Of a stretch of 64,000 nt of DNA, positions 26,838 to 34,742 are shown piece by piece. The DNA lies in the NCBI GenBank assembly GCA_963825625.1, contig CAWGUF010000003.1, forward strand, positions 1 through 64,000. Reading direction: 5' to 3'. Under the pieces are notes generated by a model, which made no database searches, had not been told where the DNA came from, and saw only the letters and a program-made list of their open reading frames with translations. The first letter of the stretch is position 1, and each line of letters opens with the position of its first letter. This stretch comes from CAMDPA01 sp963825625 (GTDB lineage Bacteria; Pseudomonadota; Alphaproteobacteria; Rhizobiales; Hyphomicrobiaceae). The position numbers were made by a program, and so were the translations under genes.

Positions 26838-27870
26838 GTTGGCACACAAAAGAAGCATAGCCGCCGGTGGAGACCCTCAGGGAAAAATGCGGCGCGCTTG
26901 TCCGGTAGAGTTCACCGTCCAGGGTGAACCCGCCCTGAAGCTTCAGTCCCACGGTTTCGACTTCAAGACTGTGGTAGCCGTTGTTCGTGTTCAGATAACG
27001 GTTCGGCGTACCGCGCACAAAACCCGCTATGGCTTTGAGCAGGTGTTTCGGTCCGTCCGCCACAGCAGTCATATGGAGGGGACCGGGTCCCTTGCCCCAG
27101 TAAGGCCGCAGACCGAGGATCAATTTTTCAAGACTGCTGATCAGAAGCACCAGATAGCTTTCCGGCAGCGGTTCGCCATTTTCCAACTGGACTTTTATCG
27201 ACGAGGGCGCCACCAGTTTCGATTTTCGTGAGATCAGGGCGCTTAAAAAGCGGGCCAGGATGAGGCCGTGCGCCAGTTCGCCGCGCAATCCCAGAGTGTG
27301 CACCTTGCTGTGAAAAAACTCAATCCCGCGGTATATGCAGGCCGCCCCGAAAAACATACCGAAAAGCGGCCCCTGCCCGTCCGATTCCACCCTCAAAACC
27401 GGGCGCCGAACCAAAGGAAGCTTTTTGCCGCCGGAGGCGATCAATCGCAACAGTTTATCGAGGGTACGATGCTGCGGCCCTTTCAAACCGAAATCTTTGG
27501 CCAGCATGTTGGATGTACCCCCGTATAACAGCGCCAACGCCGGTATCGTGTCAAACGGCCGCTGACCGAAAAGGCCGGTGAGAACCGCCTGAATGGTTCC
27601 GTCACCGCCATTTATCGCAATTAACCCGACATTCTGGGCCGCAAAGCGCTCCAAAGCGGTCAAAACTTCACCGGGCGTTCTGGCCTCCTGGTGAACCAGC
27701 CCCGGGTATTGCCTGACCACCTGATGGATGCGCCCCAGACCATCGCTGTTGCTGCCGCTCAGTGGATTGCTGAGCACGCCGACCCGCGGTGGTCGCCCGT
27801 TTGGCCATTTCAGCCTCGAGTCGTTTCCGGGGTTCGGTCGATCATTGTCACTGTTGCTGTAAGCAGGCAT
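26830..27870 (-). CDS. Diacylglycerol/lipid kinase family protein
   Basis: This is a soluble DagK/YegS-type lipid kinase of ~346 residues. The catalytic domain shows RVGVLSNPLSGSNSDGLGR, LIAINGGDGTIQAVLTGLFG (GGDGT nucleotide loop) and ALLYGGTSNMLAKDFGL. The C-terminal beta-sandwich ends in LDGELYRTSAPHFSLRVSTG, where family members keep an acidic DGE. ATG 27870 is preferred over TTG 27900. It overlaps the Tam41-like gene by 8 bp on the same strand. The likely product is phosphatidic acid from diacylglycerol at the inner membrane, the substrate for CDP-DAG synthesis. Confidence 0.85.
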   Translation of the reverse strand: MPAYSNSDNDRPNPGNDSRLKWPNGRPPRVGVLSNPLSGSNSDGLGRIHQVVRQYPGLVHQEARTPGEVLTALERFAAQNVGLIAINGGDGTIQAVLTGLFGQRPFDTIPALALLYGGTSNMLAKDFGLKGPQHRTLDKLLRLIASGGKKLPLVRRPVLRVESDGQGPLFGMFFGAACIYRGIEFFHSKVHTLGLRGELAHGLILARFLSALISRKSKLVAPSSIKVQLENGEPLPESYLVLLISSLEKLILGLRPYWGKGPGPLHMTAVADGPKHLLKAIAGFVRGTPNRYLNTNNGYHSLEVETVGLKLQGGFTLDGELYRTSAPHFSLRVSTGGYASFVCQHG

Positions 27871-27930
27871 GCATCCCTTTGGTCGGTCGAAATATTGCAA
27901 AAAAAAACCGGCTGTTGTATATATCGATCC

Positions 27931-28944
27931 ATGATATTTGTAAAGTCCGGTGGGCCTGAAGATAAGGATTCGACTGCAATTGCCTCACCGCGAGCTTCCT
28001 CACGGGGCTTCTGCATCGCCCAGCTTTCCGATCTGCATCTATTCGATCCGCGCAACATGAAACCGCGCGATTTTCTCAGCAAACGGGTGCTGGGGTATCT
28101 CAGCTGGCGGCTGCACCGCCAGAGTGAACATCGGACCGATTTCATGCCGGCTCTGCGCAAAACCCTGGCCGCCGCCGGGGTCGATCATATCGCGGTCACC
28201 GGTGATCTGACCCATCTCGGCCATGGGGCAGATTTCGATGCGGCCGCGCGAATTCTTCGACAGCTCGCAGGGCCGGATCGGCTTACCTTGATCCCGGGCA
28301 ATCATGACGCGTACATCGAAGAACCGTGGCGCGATAAAGTTGACCGCCTGAAAGGCTATTTATCGTCCGAGCCGGTCTCCGGAGAAAAAACGCACACCGC
28401 ACCGGACAGTCACGCCCTGCACTCGGCCCCTATTTTGCGCAGGCGCCAAAAAATAGCTCTGATCGGTGTCTCATCGGCCTGCCCGACCCCGCCCTTTTTG
28501 GCCACCGGAACCGTTGGCCGCCGCCAGTTGGAAAATCTCAACAACATACTGCACCAAACGGCCGACGAAGCATTGTTCCGCCTGATACTGATTCACCATC
28601 CCCCGGTCCCCGGCCAGATTGGCCGCCGAAAGCGCCTGACCGATCAGGCCGCTTTTGCCGATATCATCCGCCGATCCGGTGCCGAATTGATCTTGCACGG
28701 CCATACCCACAGCTTCGCAGAAGCCGCCATTGATGGCCCCTGGGGTAAAATACCGGTTTTGGGAGTCCCTTCTTTGACGGCTCTGTCCGGCAGTAACCGC
28801 CGCCGCGCAGGGTTCCGCCTCTGCCGCATCCAGGCCGCCGGCAGCGGTTGGCGGGTTGAAACGACGGTCTATCGCTATTGCCTTTCGCAAGCGGCCTTCG
28901 TTGAGGCTGAAACCCGCCTGCTCTCGATCCCGTCCGAAGTATAG
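27931..28944 (+). CDS. Calcineurin-like metallophosphoesterase
   Basis: This 337-residue phosphoesterase has the full dimetal motif set: IAQLSDLHLFD (DxH), HIAVTGDLTHLGHG (GD), LTLIPGNHDAYIEE (GNHD), LILIHHPPVPGQ and LILHGHTHSFAEA (GHTH). This is the layout of Icc/CpdA-like and LpxH-like enzymes. It is divergent from the diacylglycerol kinase gene, sharing a 60-bp promoter region. Given the lipid and LPS genes on both sides (DGK, LptF, LptG) an envelope-lipid phosphatase is attractive, but sequence alone cannot choose among cAMP, nucleotide-lipid or other substrates. Confidence 0.85.
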   Translation: MIFVKSGGPEDKDSTAIASPRASSRGFCIAQLSDLHLFDPRNMKPRDFLSKRVLGYLSWRLHRQSEHRTDFMPALRKTLAAAGVDHIAVTGDLTHLGHGADFDAAARILRQLAGPDRLTLIPGNHDAYIEEPWRDKVDRLKGYLSSEPVSGEKTHTAPDSHALHSAPILRRRQKIALIGVSSACPTPPFLATGTVGRRQLENLNNILHQTADEALFRLILIHHPPVPGQIGRRKRLTDQAAFADIIRRSGAELILHGHTHSFAEAAIDGPWGKIPVLGVPSLTALSGSNRRRAGFRLCRIQAAGSGWRVETTVYRYCLSQAAFVEAETRLLSIPSEV

Positions 28945-29283
28945 TTGGCCGGGCGTATAATGATAAATAATCATAGACCAAGGTTTCGACCCGCCTTGGC
29001 GGGGCTGCGCTTGAGGACACAGACAAAAAACTGAAGTTGCAGACCACACAGACAAAAACGGCAGAAAAAGGTTTTAAGAGAATCCTAGCATCGGATTCTC
29101 TTAAAAGGGAATTAGAAAAAGCAAAACGATCTAAGCCATCCAAACGATCTTAACGATCTGAACCTCTTTTCAACGATCTTTACCCCTTTGGTTTTACCTT
29201 TTACCTTTATCCTTTAGCCTTTGACCGGATTAACTCAATCAACTCGGTCAACTTAATCACTGGCCACCGGCGACCGGCCCCGG
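28945..29283. other. Intergenic region with palindrome and low-complexity tract
   Basis: There is no gene in these 339 bases between converging genes. After the palindrome at 29072-29106 comes a tract with four spaced ACGATCT motifs (about 29126-29180), then CCTTT-rich pyrimidine sequence, and CACTGGCC just before the lptG stop. A similar CACTGGCC follows palindrome copy 1 near 24750, so the two intergenic regions share layout. Confidence 0.6.
29072..29106. repeat. Palindromic repeat, copy 2 (perfect)
   Basis: Perfect 14-bp arms TTTTAAGAGAATCC and GGATTCTCTTAAAA flank a 7-base loop. Its right arm is shared with 24653-24666. Placed between converging genes it could work as a bidirectional terminator, as it has A/T-rich outer arms. 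Confidence 0.75.
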
Positions 29284-30378
29284 TCAACTGATGCGGCGAA
29301 GCAGATAAAGCGCAACCCAAAGCACAGCGGTTACCGGAACCAGGGTGGTCGCCGCGGGATGCAGGTTCAAAATCAACCCCAGGTGTCCGCATATTTGATT
29401 GACCAGGTAGAAAAGAATGCCGACGATGGTCCCCAGAAAGATGCGTTGACCGGCGGAACGCGAGCGCGTCGGGCCGAAAATAAATGTCAGGGCAACCAAT
29501 ACCATGACGCCGTTGACCAACGGTAGCGTCAGTTTCTGCCACAAAGCCAGGGCATGGCGGTCGGCATTCTGGCGCCGCTGCCGCAGGCCGGCAATATAGC
29601 CCGCCAGATCGGAAAGGGATAAACTGTCGGGGGGCAACTCCAGAATGCTGATCTGCTCAGGCTTTAACGGCGCCGGTATGCTGAGCTTGTCTATTTGCCG
29701 GTTCTGCACACCCTGTTCGGTAACAACCCTTTCCGTGATGGCGGAAAGCTGCCACTGGTGCCCGGCGCTGATATCGGCGTTGCGGGCATAGATGTAGCGC
29801 TGCAAATTTCCACTGCCGTCCAACTCGAAAACCTCGATATCCGCCGCCTCTGATTTGCTGAGGGTTTTGCCGACATGCACAAAGTCTTTGCCGGACCGAA
29901 TCCAAAAACCTTGCTTTGACAGCATCACCCCTTTGCCGTACATCGCCCGGGAGCGCTTAATGCGGGCATGCTGGTCCATTGGCGGCGCCACGAACTCCGC
30001 CAGCACCAGCGATAATACCATCATCAGCACCCCGGCGCCGAGAACCGTGAAACAGATCCGGCGCGCCGAGACACCCCCGGCCTGCATCGCTAAAAGTTCG
30101 TTGTGATCTGCCAGCATTCCCAGGGCCACAATGCTGCCCAGCAGCATGCTGACCGGCATCAATTCGACAGCGCGCTTGGGAAGCGTCAGGGCCACAAACA
30201 GGAATGCGTCGCCGATTTGATAGCCGCCCTTGCCGATGTCATTGATCTGGCCCAGCAGTTCCAGAAAGCTGAACAAGGCCAGCAACACCCCCAGCACCAG
30301 CAAGAATCCGTTGATCGTGGTAAGACCCACATGCCGGTCCAGAATGGTCAGATATTGTCGCCACAGCGGTCGTTTCAT
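29284..30378 (-). CDS. lptG: LPS export permease LptG
   Basis: This is a 364-residue inner-membrane subunit of the LptB2FG ABC transporter that extracts lipopolysaccharide from the inner membrane. Six helices flank a periplasmic beta-jellyroll (about residues 140-265). N-terminal family features are TTINGFLLVLGVLLALFSFL and LPKRAVELMPVSMLLGSI, with LADHNELLAMQAGGVS, the conserved coupling-helix segment that contacts LptB. C-terminal helices include LPLVNGVMVLVALTFIFGPT. It lies downstream of lptF with a 255-bp spacer. Presence of both LptF and LptG indicates a Gram-negative source for this block. Confidence 0.9.
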   Translation of the reverse strand: MKRPLWRQYLTILDRHVGLTTINGFLLVLGVLLALFSFLELLGQINDIGKGGYQIGDAFLFVALTLPKRAVELMPVSMLLGSIVALGMLADHNELLAMQAGGVSARRICFTVLGAGVLMMVLSLVLAEFVAPPMDQHARIKRSRAMYGKGVMLSKQGFWIRSGKDFVHVGKTLSKSEAADIEVFELDGSGNLQRYIYARNADISAGHQWQLSAITERVVTEQGVQNRQIDKLSIPAPLKPEQISILELPPDSLSLSDLAGYIAGLRQRRQNADRHALALWQKLTLPLVNGVMVLVALTFIFGPTRSRSAGQRIFLGTIVGILFYLVNQICGHLGLILNLHPAATTLVPVTAVLWVALYLLRRIS

Positions 30379-30451
30379 CGGTTTTCTGTTTTTCTCTAAT
30401 CAAATTCCACCGGCCGCGTCGCTCGAGCGCAGGCCCGCAGAGATAAAGATA

Positions 30452-30486
30452 TTTTCATTTGCCGCTGAGAGGGCGGCAAATGAAAA
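30452..30486. repeat. Strong hairpin between lptF and lptG
   Basis: Perfect 14-bp arms TTTTCATTTGCCGC and GCGGCAAATGAAAA with a 7-base loop. It sits in the spacer between the cotranscribed genes. On the minus strand it is not followed by a T run, so full termination is unlikely; mRNA stabilisation or differential expression is possible. Confidence 0.6.
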
Positions 30487-30633
30487 ACAATCAGCCCTTC
30501 GCCCATTCGACGTTGCTTATGGTTTGCAAGCTCAGGGCGCGGTCATGGTTTTCATAGGATATTAAGTCGCTAAACAAAGAAAACTTATAGATCGCGCACA
30601 TAAACTGCAAGAGACGCACGGGCGGTGGCATTT

Positions 30634-31692
30634 CTATTGCCGGCTGGTGCGCCAGAGCAGAACAAAAACTATCAGCGCCAGCGACGCCGGCACCCACCAG
30701 ATCCCCGGAAAAGGCGCCACCTGCCCTTTCTCGACCCATGTTTTGGCCACAACGAAAAGGTTATAATAGACCGCGAAGACGATCACCGCCAGGCCCACAC
30801 GCGCGTATTTGCCTTTGCGCGGGTTGGTACGGCTCAAAGGCACACCGATGAGGGCCAACAGCAGGGTTGACAGCGGGGTGGTCAACCGCCACTGCAATTC
30901 CGCGATGTCCTCCAGTTTGTCCGATCGAATCAGCTGGGCCGTTGAGGCTGCTTTGCGTTTATAATTTCTCAAGGTATTTTGGGGCGGATCCAGAAAATAG
31001 GTCGCCTCCTGAAAATGCGTTATCTTACCGCCGCTTTCCCGGCTGCCGAATTCGACCATTTGACCCGTGTCAAAAAGGAGAAAACGCCGGCCGCTTTTCT
31101 TATCGAATCGCTGGCGGACCTGTTCGGCACGGATAATTTTAATATTGTCACCGGTCTGGGAGCGGATGAACACCTGCTGCGCGCGCTGGGGGTCCGCGCG
31201 GATCCGTTCCGCAAAAAACACCATGGTCCCCGATTGAAGCTCGTAGAAGTGGCCGCCCTCCATTAAGCCGATATCCATATCTTTCTCGGCGCGGGCTTTC
31301 ATGCGGTAGATTTGATCATACGCGGCCGGCCGGATGAACAGCGAAGCGCAGGCACCCACCAGAGCGACCGCCGCCGCCAGATAAAAAACCGGTTTCAGCG
31401 TCTGCCCGGTGCTGACCCCGCAGGATGAGAAAGCGGTCATTTCCGAATCTTTGTAAAGCCGCCCGAACGCGATCACCACCGAGAGCAGCAGGGTGACCGG
31501 GAGCAGGATTTCAAGAGATATCCCTATTTTGATGGCAATTAACAGGGCGACGGCAGCCAGCGGCAGGTTCCCTATGACGGCATCGACCAGGAAAGTTGCC
31601 GCCAGGTAGCTGGCGAATATGCTCACCAGAACAGCTAAAATAGCCAGCATGGGGGTCAGGATTTCTTTAGTTAGATAGCGATTGATAATCAC
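30634..31692 (-). CDS. lptF: LPS export permease LptF
   Basis: This 352-residue partner of LptG begins MIINRYLTKEILTPMLAILA, typical for LptF. Helices 2-3 include LLPVTLLLSVVIAFGRLYKD followed by SEMTAFSSCGVS, the coupling segment (positions ~82-93). A periplasmic beta domain (about 130-250, with MVFFAERI and FLLFDTGQMVEFG) and three C-terminal helices (RLTTPLSTLLLALIGVPLS, NPRKGKYARVGLAVIVFAVY) complete the fold. It precedes lptG on the same strand. Confidence 0.9.
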   Translation of the reverse strand: MIINRYLTKEILTPMLAILAVLVSIFASYLAATFLVDAVIGNLPLAAVALLIAIKIGISLEILLPVTLLLSVVIAFGRLYKDSEMTAFSSCGVSTGQTLKPVFYLAAAVALVGACASLFIRPAAYDQIYRMKARAEKDMDIGLMEGGHFYELQSGTMVFFAERIRADPQRAQQVFIRSQTGDNIKIIRAEQVRQRFDKKSGRRFLLFDTGQMVEFGSRESGGKITHFQEATYFLDPPQNTLRNYKRKAASTAQLIRSDKLEDIAELQWRLTTPLSTLLLALIGVPLSRTNPRKGKYARVGLAVIVFAVYYNLFVVAKTWVEKGQVAPFPGIWWVPASLALIVFVLLWRTSRQ

Positions 31693-31713
31693 GTTGAGGA
31701 AAAACCCACATTT

Positions 31714-32022
31714 CTATCGTTTGGCGGCACCGGCATATTTGCCGGTGGCGATGTCATCGACGAGTTTCCAGTCGGCCGGGGTGTCCACATCCACCGCCGC
31801 CTCGGCAAACGGCATTTTGACCGCACCGATATCCATATCCAGGCGCCGGGAAAGCCTCGCCAGGGCCTCATCGAGGGTCAGAATGCCAAAAAGATAGCGC
31901 AGTACCACCATCACTCCGAGCACGGCAACAACTCTGAGCGGTTTTTTGCGCTGACTTTCCACCCGGCGCCAGAAATTGGCCGCTTCGCGTGCGCGGGGAG
32001 TCATAAAGGCAAAGAGGTTGGG
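31714..32022 (-). CDS. C-terminal part of a MobA-like NTP transferase, 5' end lost at junction
   Basis: The sequence PPNLFAFMTPRAREAANFWR, then FGILTLDEALARLSRRLD, then MPFAEAAVDVDTPADWKLVD is the C-terminal third of a GT-A nucleotidyltransferase of the MobA/MocA type; DVDTPAD is its usual penultimate motif. The catalytic N-terminal half with the LAGGxSxRMG loop is absent because the frame runs into unrelated GC-rich DNA at about 32022. The fragment alone cannot be active. Family membership is good, specificity unknown. Confidence 0.65.
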   Translation of the reverse strand, partial: PNLFAFMTPRAREAANFWRRVESQRKKPLRVVAVLGVMVVLRYLFGILTLDEALARLSRRLDMDIGAVKMPFAEAAVDVDTPADWKLVDDIATGKYAGAAKR

Positions 32023-32032
32023 GGGACAGGAT
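32014..32032. other. Junction between Desulfobacterota-like and alphaproteobacterial-like sequence
   Basis: The NTP-transferase frame keeps its family sequence up to the run of six G at 32020-32025 and then meets a stop in unrelated sequence. To the right, codon usage is that of a GC-rich alphaproteobacterium through to 64000. No integrase, direct repeat or inverted repeat is visible at the join. Confidence 0.65.
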
Positions 32033-32432
32033 CGCTACGGACCCTGACCGAGGTTCCTCGCCATTCCGCCGCTACCAGCACCAAGCAACGCCAGCACCAA
32101 GCAGCGCCAGCCACCAGCAGCCGCCAAAATCTGCAATGAAGCACTGCCGATAAGTGCACTTGTCGACGGCGGCCTATGTCCACGCGCGCACCAGCCGGCG
32201 GGTGCAATACAGGCTGCAAAAAATATTGAGTTCCAACCACTGAGCCGCCGCAGGATCGCGCAAGCCGGCGCCGCGCCCAAAAGGCCGCTGCAGCGTTCAG
32301 CGCTGCCGACATTCACGACGCGTGCAACTCTGGGCGTGCAATCCTGGTTGGAACACTACGCCCTAAAACCCATCCGCCCCAGCTGACGTCAACCGCAGCC
32401 TCGGCGCGGCGGATCTGCTTGCTTCAGCAACG
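32023..32432. other. Gap without a gene; 16-bp tandem repeat
   Basis: These 410 bases encode nothing recognisable. At 32078-32126 a 16-bp unit, GCACCAAGCAACGCCA, is repeated: a second copy differs by one base (A to G) and a third is degenerate. The rest shows no tRNA, clear hairpin or promoter that I can defend. Confidence 0.55.
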
Positions 32433-32600
32433 CTACTTGATCTTCGTTTCCTTGAACTCGACGTGCTTGCGCGCCACCGGGTCATATTTCTTGAACGACA
32501 ACTTCTCGGTCGATGTCCGAGGGTTTTTCTTGGTGACATAGAAATAGCCCGTGCCCGCGGTGGACAGGAGCTTGATCTTCTGGACGACCGGCTTGGCCAT
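32433..32600 (-). CDS. rpmG: 50S ribosomal protein L33
   Basis: This 55-residue protein reads MAKPVVQKIKLLSTAGTGYF, continues with VTKKNPR, LSFKKYDPVARKHVEFKE and ends TKIK. It is the cysteine-free form of bL33 typical of Alphaproteobacteria, without the zinc ribbon found in C+ forms. It is a component of the large ribosomal subunit near the E site. Start ATG 32598-32600, stop TAG 32433-32435; length is exactly normal. It gives strong support for an alphaproteobacterial origin of this block. Confidence 0.95.
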   Translation of the reverse strand: MAKPVVQKIKLLSTAGTGYFYVTKKNPRTSTEKLSFKKYDPVARKHVEFKETKIK

Positions 32601-32729
32601 GGCTTGTCTCCGAAAGCTGGGATCGGCTTGACCCGATGCGGGCCGTTGCCGATCTCATGCATGAACTGCGTTGCCGGGACCTTAATCCCGGGATGGGCGC
32701 TGTCAAGCATGACCTGAAGAAAGTGCGCC

Positions 32730-33578
32730 TCAGAACGCCAACGCCTGCCCTTCGATCGTCAGGCGGCGCATCAGGCGGGGCTCCTCGCGCGGAAAATCCT
32801 TGCGGGCATGAATAGAGGCCCAGTTATCCCAGATAACCAGATCGCCCAGCCGCCACGTGTGCTCGTAGACGATGTCGGGGCGCTCGGAAATATCGAACAG
32901 CGTCTCTAGAGCCGCCTCGCTCTCCTCCCGCGACAGGCCCTCGACGCGCGCCGACATAAGTCGAGAGACGTACAGCGCCTTGCGACCCGTGGCCGGATGC
33001 GTGACGAAGATCGGCTGCTCGTGATGCCGGATCCTGGACATGTCGACGCTATCCAGGTCGAGCCGCTCGCGACGCTTGTAGTCGTGCATCTGCAGCACCT
33101 TGCGGCCTTCGAGCCTGTCGCGGAGATCGCGCGGGATCAGGTCGTAGGCCTTGTACATATTGGAGAAACAGGTCTCACCGCCCCAGCTGGTGAGCTTGAC
33201 CGCATAAAGCAGCGTGGCACGATGAGGCTCGGGATAATAGCTGGTGTCGTGGTGGAACCACATCTCGCCGTCGCCGAACGCGCCAATCGACTTGCCGTCT
33301 TCTACGATGTTGGTCACCAGCATGAACGGCGTGTCGTAGTCGCCGCCTGGACCGGGCCCGGCTACCGGTCGCTTGCGGATAGCAACCTTGCCGAACATCT
33401 CAGCGGCCCGTAGTTGTGCCGGCTCGTCCAGGTCTTGCCCGCGAAATACAAGCACCACATGATCGTCGAACGCCTTGCGGATGGCCGCGGCGGTTTGTGC
33501 ATCAACCGGCTTCGACAGATCGACGCCATCGATCTCTGCGCCAATCTCGGGATGGACAGGTGTGATCGTGAGTGACAT
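32730..33578 (-). CDS. TauD/TfdA-family Fe(II)/2-oxoglutarate dioxygenase A
   Basis: This 282-residue enzyme of the taurine dioxygenase fold uses 2-oxoglutarate and O2 to hydroxylate a small substrate. HPEIGAEIDGVDLSKP is the family opening and VVLVFRGQDLD follows. The iron-binding HxD is His109-x-Asp111 in EMWFHHDTSYYPEPHRATLL. The distal ligand is His in LVIWDNWASIHARKDFP, and the 2OG-binding Arg is in PRLMRRLTIEG. Its substrate (sulfonate, phenoxyacetate, betaine or other) cannot be read from the sequence. It is divergent from a second, clearly related TauD gene at 33828. Confidence 0.9.
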   Translation of the reverse strand: MSLTITPVHPEIGAEIDGVDLSKPVDAQTAAAIRKAFDDHVVLVFRGQDLDEPAQLRAAEMFGKVAIRKRPVAGPGPGGDYDTPFMLVTNIVEDGKSIGAFGDGEMWFHHDTSYYPEPHRATLLYAVKLTSWGGETCFSNMYKAYDLIPRDLRDRLEGRKVLQMHDYKRRERLDLDSVDMSRIRHHEQPIFVTHPATGRKALYVSRLMSARVEGLSREESEAALETLFDISERPDIVYEHTWRLGDLVIWDNWASIHARKDFPREEPRLMRRLTIEGQALAF

Positions 33579-33827
33579 GCGCCCTCCTTGGGAAGCGTCG
33601 GGCCGCCGAGGTCACAGCCGGCGCACCGCTCCGCCATAATCAATCGAGACTCCGATTATATGAGCAGGGCCGCTCGCTGTCATCGGGCATGCCCACATCG
33701 CTTGCCCACATGGCTCCTCCCGATGCGGATACGTCCGATACGGGCCCTTGCCCCGCCTCGTGTCAAACGGCATGATATTCTGTAACGCCGTTTCAGGGAC
33801 GACACGCAACCAGGGTTGGAAGCCGCC

Positions 33828-34673
33828 ATGCCCATCACCGCAATCCCACTCTCCAAGCACATCGGGGCCGAAATCAAGGGCGTCGACCTCAGGCAGCCCA
33901 TCGACGAGGCCACACGACAAGAGCTCAACGAGCTGTGGAAGAAGCACCTCGTGCTGCTCTTTCGTGGCCAGGAACTGACCCAGGAGCAGCTGGTCGCCGC
34001 CACCAACGTGTTCGGCCGCATGGCCCACCTGGCGCGCCCGGCCGAGTTCCGGCCGCCCGGCTATGCCCGGCTGCTCGACAACATCATGCTGATCTCCAAC
34101 ATCCGCGAGAATGGCGAGCCGATCGGCGCGCTGCCCGACGGCGAGATGTGGTTTCACCACGATATGCTGCATGCGGATATCCCCCACAAAGGGACATGCC
34201 TGTATGCGGTCGAGGTGCCATCGCATGGCGGCAATACCCTGTTCGCCAACTGCTATGCCGCGTATGAGACGATGCCCGATGCGCTGAAGCAGAAGCTTGA
34301 AGGCCGGCGTGCCTGGCACACCTACACGCTCGGCGAGCAGAAGCGCGGCGACGGCAAGGGCATCAAGCACGTGCGGCAGGCAACCCACCCCGTCTTCCGC
34401 ACCCACGAGGAGACGGGCCGCAAGGCGGTGTTCATCAACCGGCTCATGACCCAGGCGATCATCGACATGGACGAGGCCGAAAGCGACCGCCTCATCCAGG
34501 CGGTGTGCGACCACTCGGAGAACCCCGAATGGGTCTACGAGCACGTCTGGCAGCCGCACGATCTCCTGCTATGGGACAATCGCTGCTCGATGCACGCCCG
34601 CACCGACTTCCCCGCCGGCGAGCGCCGCCTCCTGCTGCGCACGACGATCGAGGGTGAAAGCGTGCCCGTCTAA
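33828..34673 (+). CDS. TauD/TfdA-family Fe(II)/2-oxoglutarate dioxygenase B
   Basis: This 281-residue paralogue of the divergent neighbour shows the same blocks: SKHIGAEIKGVDLRQPIDE, LVLLFRGQELTQEQL, HxD at His110-x-Asp112 (EMWFHHDMLHADIPHKGTCL), distal His in LLLWDNRCSMHARTDFP, and RRLLLRTTIEGE. The start ATG 33828 follows the more upstream TTG 33816 that would add four residues. The HxD-proximal loop (MLHADIPHK versus TSYYPEPHR) differs between the two enzymes, so they probably act on different substrates. They share a 249-bp divergent intergenic region, suggesting common control. Confidence 0.9.
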   Translation: MPITAIPLSKHIGAEIKGVDLRQPIDEATRQELNELWKKHLVLLFRGQELTQEQLVAATNVFGRMAHLARPAEFRPPGYARLLDNIMLISNIRENGEPIGALPDGEMWFHHDMLHADIPHKGTCLYAVEVPSHGGNTLFANCYAAYETMPDALKQKLEGRRAWHTYTLGEQKRGDGKGIKHVRQATHPVFRTHEETGRKAVFINRLMTQAIIDMDEAESDRLIQAVCDHSENPEWVYEHVWQPHDLLLWDNRCSMHARTDFPAGERRLLLRTTIEGESVPV

Positions 34674-34742
34674 CCGTGCCTGTTTAGCGCGATCCTGCAT
34701 GACGCAATCGCCTCGACCCGACGCCACGAACCGACGCCGGGA

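Noticed and set aside
29126..29180. Spaced ACGATCT motifs resembling a CRISPR array or operator cluster
   Set aside because: Units are only 7 bp, spacing is irregular and there is no cas gene; this looks like low-complexity intergenic sequence.
32078..32126. Tandem 16-bp repeat as a replication origin iteron set
   Set aside because: There are only two good copies, with no DnaA-box-like pattern or rep gene nearby.
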